A stretch of DNA of 26,280 nt from Candidatus Gastranaerophilales bacterium (GTDB taxonomy: Bacteria; Cyanobacteriota; Vampirovibrionia; Gastranaerophilales; Gastranaerophilaceae): contig CAJULR010000033.1 of assembly GCA_910587375.1 (NCBI GenBank), forward strand, positions 1 through 26,280. Direction: 5' to 3'. Made by a program: the position numbers and the translations under genes. The notes under the pieces were generated by a model, which had not been told where the DNA came from, searched no databases, and saw only the letters and a program-made list of their open reading frames with translations. Each line of letters starts with the position of its first letter. Position 1 is the first letter of the stretch. Below, piece by piece: positions 21,202 to 26,280 of the stretch.

Positions 21202-22752
21202 TTATTTTATTTGAACCTTGCTTGCCATAAACACCTGAATTTCATACGGTTTTAAGCTTACTGCAAGTTTTCCGTTTTTTGTTTCCGGCGGATCAATCAT
21301 TACAACGGGGGAGATAAAGCTTTTTGCCTTTAATTTTGGTATTATAACGTTTGTTTGAATGTCGTTTTTAGCATCCAGGTTCCCAATTACAATAACTGCA
21401 TCGCTCCCGTTTGTCCTTGCATATGCAAAAACATTAGGGTTTGTGGTTTTCAAGGGGGCGTATTTACCTTCAATTACTAAATTTTTCGCCCAATATTTAA
21501 ACTTGAGTGCGGTTATGTATTTTTCTGCAAGAATATCATTTGTGCCGCCCGGTCTTTTTGGCGCATTAAATATGTCCATCTTGCCTCGGTGCACAAAATA
21601 TTGATCATCATCAGTGAAAGTTTTTGAAGCTTTTTGATTTTCATATTTGTATGTGTATGTGTCGCCCGTCATAAAACCATCTAAAAAGAAGCTGTTCAAT
21701 GGTAATGTGACATTTAGCCATAAAACCATATTCCAATAATCTGCGCCGCCTGTAAGCATTGGGCTTAGTTGGTCATGGGTTGCAAAGGAAGCAACAGTGG
21801 TCTTTTTGCCTTCAAACTTTTCGCTAATTTTTCTGTCAATTTCAATTAGTTTATAAAAATCTTTTGCTTTTGTGATGTTGTTTTTAAAGTTTGCATAGTC
21901 GCCGTAATAGCCGTCAAACCCTGCCTTTAGGAGGTCTTCAACGCTTGTATATGTAACATAATCCTTTGCGGGATTATCCCAGGCAGTTGAAGCTTCCGCT
22001 AAAAACATAAACTGTGGGTCTGATTTTCTTGTGTATGTTATGAGTTCTTTCCAAAATTCGTAGGGTTTTATGGCTGCGACATCTGCCCTTATGCCGTCCG
22101 CTCCAAGGGCAAGCGCCATATCTACAAACTTTTTGTAATTATCTAATAAATTTTGATTTAATGTTCCGTCGTTATTATAAACCTTAAACAGGCGGACATC
22201 TGTCCAATCCGCAGGGACAATTGTTTTGCCTTGTTTGTCCTTCAAGAAGAGTTCCGGCTTTTCAAGAGAAAGGTCATATGAACCGCAGCTTGGCATATCA
22301 ATAATTACTCTTAAATTTTTCTTATGAGCCGCCTGAATAAACATTTTTGCTTCTGCAAAAACTGATTTTGAGTCTGTCTTATCATCAAGTTGAGGATTTA
22401 GCTCATTAAAGCTGTCCATTGCATACAAGGAACCAGATGTGCCCAAAGCCTTTAGTTTGCCCACTTTTGTTATCGGCAAAAGATGAATTGTGTTTGCGCC
22501 TGCATTTACAATGTCATCCAATCTTGCTTTTGCATTTAAAAAGGTGCCCGGAGTGTCTCCAAGCCAGGGCTCGATTATGTCGTTGTTGTTTTTGTCAACA
22601 GCCCCAAATGAGCGGACATTAATTGTGTAAATAATTGCTTTATTGCTTGTAAAAACGGTTCTTAAATCGTTTATCCAAGGATAAGCATGTGCTGAACTTG
22701 CACCCAAAGTGAGCGCTAAAAATAAACCCGTAATAATTTTAATTCTTTTCAT
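21202..22752 (-). CDS. Secreted GH13 (alpha-amylase family) enzyme
   Basis: A signal peptide (MKRIKIITGLFLALTLG..., likely cut after AHA at residue 23) exports this 516-residue glycoside hydrolase-family protein. The TIM-barrel core has the nucleophile region GADGIRADVAAI (Arg222, Asp224), the acid/base FLAEAS (Glu253) and the third acidic residue in SFATHDQLSP (Asp327). Region I, usually DxxxNH, reads IDMPSCGS, so the conserved Asn and His are lost. A beta-sandwich-like C-terminal domain ends in KPYEIQVF. The substrate is an alpha-glucan by family, but subfamily and reaction (hydrolysis or transfer) are not clear. The -10 box TATACT ends eight bases before the ATG, so the transcript may be leaderless. 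Confidence 0.9.
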   Translation of the reverse strand: MKRIKIITGLFLALTLGASSAHAYPWINDLRTVFTSNKAIIYTINVRSFGAVDKNNNDIIEPWLGDTPGTFLNAKARLDDIVNAGANTIHLLPITKVGKLKALGTSGSLYAMDSFNELNPQLDDKTDSKSVFAEAKMFIQAAHKKNLRVIIDMPSCGSYDLSLEKPELFLKDKQGKTIVPADWTDVRLFKVYNNDGTLNQNLLDNYKKFVDMALALGADGIRADVAAIKPYEFWKELITYTRKSDPQFMFLAEASTAWDNPAKDYVTYTSVEDLLKAGFDGYYGDYANFKNNITKAKDFYKLIEIDRKISEKFEGKKTTVASFATHDQLSPMLTGGADYWNMVLWLNVTLPLNSFFLDGFMTGDTYTYKYENQKASKTFTDDDQYFVHRGKMDIFNAPKRPGGTNDILAEKYITALKFKYWAKNLVIEGKYAPLKTTNPNVFAYARTNGSDAVIVIGNLDAKNDIQTNVIIPKLKAKSFISPVVMIDPPETKNGKLAVSLKPYEIQVFMASKVQIK

Positions 22753-22759
22753 GCCTTAT

Positions 22760-22789
22760 AGTATAATACAAAAAATAACTTTCGGGCAA
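22760..22789 (-). promoter_or_regulatory. Promoter of the GH13 gene
   Basis: On the minus strand the boxes are TTGCCC (22784-22789), an 18-bp spacer and TATACT (22760-22765). The ATG at 22752 coincides with the predicted transcription start. Confidence 0.45.
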
Positions 22790-22836
22790 AGATAACTTTT
22801 TTAAGTAAAATAATAACCGGGTCTGAAAATTTATTG

Positions 22837-22842
22837 TATAAT
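22837..22842 (+). promoter_or_regulatory. -10 box of the pgpH operon
   Basis: A perfect TATAAT lies 34 bases before the pgpH ATG; no convincing -35 box is seen. A GGGGGAG Shine-Dalgarno about 11 bases before the ATG sets the start. Confidence 0.45.
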
Positions 22843-22876
22843 ATGCTTATCCTTAAAAGGGGGAGTTTTAAACATT

Positions 22877-25123
22877 ATGAAAAAAATTAATTCACTTATT
22901 GCAGAGCAACATGGTTTTATATCTTCAAATATGCTTTCTGCCTTTGCATTTTTGCTTGTTGCTCTGATTATAACAATAATACTTTCTTCAAAATATTTTT
23001 ATTATCAAAATTTTATTGAAAATGGTGTAAGCAACAAGCTCATTAAGGCCAAAAAAACAATTGAAGTTGTTGATACGGCAAAAACAGAGGTTATAAAAAG
23101 GGATATTGCAAGCAAAATCCGTCCCGTTGTTGTTCCTGTAGATGAAGGATACATAAGAGCAAGTCTTAACGCCCTAAGGGAGAATGTTTTTAAAGTTAGA
23201 AATTCTAATACTTCCTATGCCTCTAAGGAGAAAGAGCTTTTGGAGGTTTTGGATATTTTGGACCCTCAAAAGGAGAAATATGTTGCAAAATATTTCTTAA
23301 CAGCAGCCACTCCAAAGGTTGAAACGGTTTTTCGAAATGCAGATATTGTTATGGACGCTTATTTAAAGGCCGGTGTCACAGAAAGCGAGATTGAATATTA
23401 TGCAAACGAAACAAGTGTTTTAAATATTCTTGGTTCAACATCAAGCGCTATGCAAACAAAGGCAATTTCGGGCGTTATTGAACAGGTTCTATTGCCAAGC
23501 TTGGTTGTAGATGAGTATGCAACAGATGTTGCAAGAAGAAATGCAAAAAGCATGGTGAAGCCCATAATTGTTACTTTTAAAAACGGGGATGTTATTATAA
23601 AGCCAGGTGAACCTTTAACTCAGGTTAAAAAAGACGCTCTTAAAAAATCAGGGTACAACCCTTTAGAATTAAACAAAAGCGGGGTTTTTGGGATATTTTT
23701 ATTAACTTGTCTTTGCATGGGTGTTTTTATTTTATATGTTAAGAATTTTGAAAAACAATATTTAACGTATCAATATATGTCGATTATCGCCTCGTTTGCA
23801 ATAATTTTGACCTATACTTGTATGTTTATATCATCTTCCCCTGCTTCAAATTATGCAATGCCATTTACCGCTTTAACTATTATTGTGGCAGTTTTCACGA
23901 CGCCTGTTTTGGCATTTATCGTGACAATTTTGCTCCTTGCGCTGATTAGTTCGGTTCTTTTCTTGGAACCGCAGCTTTTTGCCTCATTTGCAGTAGCTGC
24001 TCTTGCTGGTTCATATTTTGTTTCTAATATTTGTTACACAAAAAGGTCTGATTTAACAAAATGCGGGGTGCAAATTGGCGCTGTGCTTTTTGCAGGAGCT
24101 ATAATTTCATCAATTTTAGAGAGCCATCTTGATGTTGCGGATTTTGGAAATGCCCTCGTGGCGCTCATAAATGGCGTAGCGGCAGGGATTATTGCCCTTG
24201 GCGTAATTCCTATAATTGAAAACTTATTTAAAATTGTAACGCCGTATGGCTTAATTGAGCTTGCAGACCATAACCAAACCCTGCTTTCAAACCTGCAATA
24301 TAAGGCGCCCGGCACCTATCACCACTCTTTGATGGTTGCAAACCTTTGTGAGGCAGCCGCGGAAGCGATTGGTGCTAACCCAATTCTTGCAAGAGTTGGA
24401 GCGTTCTATCATGATATTGGTAAATTAAAAAGACCACTTTTCTTTATTGAAAATCAATCTTATTTTGGAATTGAAAACCCACACACAAAGCTAAATCCAA
24501 GGCTTTCAAAGATGGTAATCACATCCCACACAAAAGACGGCGTGGAGCTTGCAAAAGAATATGGACTTCCGCAGGTTGTGATTAATTTTATCCAACAACA
24601 CCACGGGGAGGCTCTTGCAGGGCATTTTTATACCCAGGCTGTGGCTCTTGAAGGAAAAGAAAACGTTCAAGAGGAGCAGTTTAGATATCCCGGGCCAAAA
24701 CCCAATATTAAAGAAACAGCAATTTTAATGCTGGCAGACGCTGTGGAAAGCGCTGTTCGTTCTTTGAAAAATCCGGGCCAGGATGAGATTGAAAATATGA
24801 TTAATAGAATTATTACAGAAAGATTAAACGATGGCCAGCTTTCAGACAGCCCTTTGACGCTTAAAGATATTAAACTTATTGCGCTTACATTTAACCGCAT
24901 TTTAAGAGGTATGCAGCACGACAGGATTAAATATCAACAGCTAAATGACCTTGATGAAGTGAAAAATAAGATTAAACTTGCGCCAAGCGCAGAAGAAAAA
25001 CTTGAAAAAAGAATTCAAAAAAAGCAGCAACAGAAAATAACTGATATAAATGAAGCTGTTCAAAACCATGAAAGGCAGCTTTCCGAGATTCAGGAAGCAG
25101 ACAATGAAGAGAAAAATTTATAA
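22877..25123 (+). CDS. pgpH: 7TMR-HD family cyclic-di-AMP phosphodiesterase
   Basis: The 748-residue membrane protein resembles PgpH, which degrades the second messenger c-di-AMP to pApA. Residue 20-40 is the first membrane helix; about 45-265 is the extracytoplasmic 7TMR-HDED domain (EVVDTAKTEVIKRDIASKIRP in part, and KPGEPLTQV). A block of seven membrane helices spans about 268-450. The cytoplasmic HD domain follows, with YHHSLMVANL (His482/483), FYHDIGK (His512, Asp513), SHTKDG (His551), QQHHGE (His575/576) and MLADAVESA (Asp621). All metal ligands seem intact. The C-terminal 60 residues are a charged coiled coil. It overlaps ybeY by one base (TAATG). Confidence 0.93.
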   Translation: MKKINSLIAEQHGFISSNMLSAFAFLLVALIITIILSSKYFYYQNFIENGVSNKLIKAKKTIEVVDTAKTEVIKRDIASKIRPVVVPVDEGYIRASLNALRENVFKVRNSNTSYASKEKELLEVLDILDPQKEKYVAKYFLTAATPKVETVFRNADIVMDAYLKAGVTESEIEYYANETSVLNILGSTSSAMQTKAISGVIEQVLLPSLVVDEYATDVARRNAKSMVKPIIVTFKNGDVIIKPGEPLTQVKKDALKKSGYNPLELNKSGVFGIFLLTCLCMGVFILYVKNFEKQYLTYQYMSIIASFAIILTYTCMFISSSPASNYAMPFTALTIIVAVFTTPVLAFIVTILLLALISSVLFLEPQLFASFAVAALAGSYFVSNICYTKRSDLTKCGVQIGAVLFAGAIISSILESHLDVADFGNALVALINGVAAGIIALGVIPIIENLFKIVTPYGLIELADHNQTLLSNLQYKAPGTYHHSLMVANLCEAAAEAIGANPILARVGAFYHDIGKLKRPLFFIENQSYFGIENPHTKLNPRLSKMVITSHTKDGVELAKEYGLPQVVINFIQQHHGEALAGHFYTQAVALEGKENVQEEQFRYPGPKPNIKETAILMLADAVESAVRSLKNPGQDEIENMINRIITERLNDGQLSDSPLTLKDIKLIALTFNRILRGMQHDRIKYQQLNDLDEVKNKIKLAPSAEEKLEKRIQKKQQQKITDINEAVQNHERQLSEIQEADNEEKNL

Positions 25124-25638
25124 TGAATAATGTTGAGTATCTTTTTTGTTTGGAAAATGAATATGCCGGGGCATTAGATATTAATGCTTTAGAATTTGAT
25201 TTTAAAGAAATTGAAGCTTTTGTGCCAAAAATTCTTGATAGATTGCTTGAAAAAACTGAAATTTCAGAGCGCGCTTGTTTTTCCGGGTTTGAATTTAATT
25301 CACTTTCTTTCGATATTCTTTTTATTGATGATGAAAAAATTCAGGAAATTAACAGAGATTACAGAGCGAAAGATTGTCCGACAGATGTTATAACCTTTGC
25401 TCTTTTTGCGGATGATGATTTTAAACCAGTTTTAGATGGGGATATTAACCTTGGGGAAATTTTAATTTCCCTTGACACTGCAAAAATGCAGGCAAAGAGC
25501 TCTTTAAGAGATGAAATTTTAACATTGATTTGCCATGGAGTTTTACACCTTTTTGGATTTGACCATATGACAGAAGAAGATTACAATTTTATTGTCAGCA
25601 TTCAAGACGAAGTGCTTAGTTCAATTCTTGCCGTGTAG
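25123..25638 (+). CDS. ybeY: Endoribonuclease YbeY
   Basis: YbeY is a zinc-dependent single-strand endoribonuclease involved in 16S rRNA 3'-end maturation and ribosome quality control. The 171-residue protein carries the metal motif ICHGVLHLFGFDHMTE (His138, His142, His148) and the family strand LSFDILFIDDEKIQEINRDYR, with CPTDVITFA. It begins inside the pgpH stop codon (TAATG), so the two are translationally coupled. Compared with E. coli YbeY the N-terminus carries a somewhat longer leader segment. The pgpH-ybeY-dgkA order is widespread in bacteria. Confidence 0.95.
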   Translation: MNNVEYLFCLENEYAGALDINALEFDFKEIEAFVPKILDRLLEKTEISERACFSGFEFNSLSFDILFIDDEKIQEINRDYRAKDCPTDVITFALFADDDFKPVLDGDINLGEILISLDTAKMQAKSSLRDEILTLICHGVLHLFGFDHMTEEDYNFIVSIQDEVLSSILAV

Positions 25639-25694
25639 TGCGGTTATCGGCCTTTTTGTAAAGTGAAAATCAAAGGCTGAATGGGGAGTAGAGG

Positions 25695-26081
25695 ATGAAA
25701 AAGTTTCAATCAACAAGTTTTATAAAAAGTGCGAGCCACGCTTTTGACGGGCTGTATCTTGCTTTTAGGTCACAAAGGAATTTTAGGAAGCATTTATACA
25801 TAGCTTCAGTTGTGCTTTTAATCGCAGTTCTTTTAAAGGTTTCAATTTTGGCGTTTTGCCTCTTGCTTTTAACAAATTCGCTTGTTTTGGTTCTGGAATT
25901 GTTAAATTCTGTGTTTGAATTTGTGCTTGACGCGTATTATAAAAACAGATACTCCCGTCTTGTAAAATTTGCCAAAGACATAAGCGCCGCTTCTGTTTTG
26001 GTTATGTCTATAACAAGCATGATGATTGCATTTTTTATCCTTGGAGATAAAATTTATCAGTATTATTTGGGCATTGCATAA
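25695..26081 (+). CDS. dgkA: Diacylglycerol/undecaprenol kinase DgkA
   Basis: The 128-residue integral membrane kinase phosphorylates diacylglycerol or undecaprenol and recycles lipid carriers. It has the usual N-terminal amphipathic helix and three membrane helices (about 34-50, 52-80, 96-118). The active-site run LVLVLELLNSVFEFVLD keeps Glu68, Asn71, Glu75 and Asp79, and AKDISAASV keeps Asp95. At the position of the catalytic Glu28 of E. coli DgkA this protein has Gln (SQRNFRKH). A Gln there is what I recall from cyanobacterial homologues, but I could not verify that. The Shine-Dalgarno GGGGAG lies six bases before the ATG. In most genomes era follows; here the contig breaks. Confidence 0.92.
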   Translation: MKKFQSTSFIKSASHAFDGLYLAFRSQRNFRKHLYIASVVLLIAVLLKVSILAFCLLLLTNSLVLVLELLNSVFEFVLDAYYKNRYSRLVKFAKDISAASVLVMSITSMMIAFFILGDKIYQYYLGIA

Positions 26082-26136
26082 GAAATGTGTAATATAAAAT
26101 TAACTTATTGGAAATGCCAGGTAATGTCCGACCTAG

Positions 26137-26280
26137 GGACTTTCTTGGTCAATGCTGGAGGCAATGAGCACGGGGTGTTTGCTTGTGGCCTCTAAAACAC
26201 AGCCCGTAGAAGAAGTTATAAAAGATAATTTTAACGGGCTTTTGGTTGATTTTTTTAACACAAAAGGAATTGTAGAAAAG
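26137..26280 (+). pseudogene. GT4 glycosyltransferase fragment, cut at both ends
   Basis: From 26137 to the window end an open frame reads LSWSMLEAMSTGCLLVASKTQ, PVEEVIKDNFNGLLVDFFN, matching the C-terminal nucleotide-sugar-binding region of family 4 glycosyltransferases (the Glu of LEAM and PVEEVI are the usual contacts). A TAG codon (26134-26136) immediately precedes it in frame, and none of the three upstream frames continues the expected VYLTxPFVL sequence. The fragment therefore starts abruptly, 55 bases after dgkA, with no start codon or ribosome-binding site. The likely cause is a misjoin at the contig end; a real decayed gene or an insertion-type rearrangement is possible. Confidence 0.65.

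Overview
The window is a low-GC bacterial chromosome segment, densely packed with genes on both strands. It looks like one end of a draft or metagenome contig: bases 1-54 match the Illumina P5/Read-1 adapter, and the last ~145 bases are a headless glycosyltransferase fragment behind a stop codon, so neither end should be trusted. The lineage is inferred. The L27 N-terminus begins directly with MAHKKG and lacks the cleaved extension usual in Firmicutes. A PBS-lyase-type HEAT protein, a DgkA with cyanobacterial flavour, an [FeFe]-hydrogenase maturase (HydF), a c-di-AMP phosphodiesterase and several orphan proteins fit a non-photosynthetic cyanobacterial relative (Vampirovibrionia/Melainabacteria, for example gut Gastranaerophilales). 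Confidence in this is about one half.

Layout. 1-2140: a truncated tRNA-Asp with a tRNA-like element upstream of it, the rplU-rpmA operon, and a membrane-anchored orphan with a Pro-Ala linker. 2259-6061: a fused class I fumarase, a small orphan, a small cytosolic histidine kinase and pgi. 6132-9990 (minus): an operon reading homocitrate/Re-citrate synthase-like enzyme, miaB, lrgA, lrgB, joined by 4-bp gaps or overlapping start/stop codons. 10135-14395 (plus): an orphan membrane protein, a HEAT-repeat protein with a leader of about 200 nt, and a Slt-type lytic transglycosylase. 14483-16610 (minus): rpmE, thyX, prfA. 16790-16860: tRNA-Cys. 16929-19475: a divergent pair of unrecognised genes, one with cysteine-peptidase-like motifs and one with a TOPRIM domain. 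19511-21061: a ribbon-helix-helix regulator divergent from hydF. 21202-22752: a secreted GH13 enzyme. 22877-26081: pgpH-ybeY-dgkA, a widespread bacterial order that normally continues to era.

The conserved genes describe a fermentative organism with glycolysis (pgi), partial TCA-type reactions (fumarase, possible Re-citrate synthase), hydrogen metabolism (hydF), carbohydrate use outside the cytoplasm (GH13) and murein turnover (Slt). The least explained material is the tRNA-like element cotranscribed with tRNA-Asp, the 16929-19475 divergent pair, the regulator/hydF intergenic palindrome, and several genes whose -10 box lies so close to the start codon that their mRNAs would be leaderless or nearly so.
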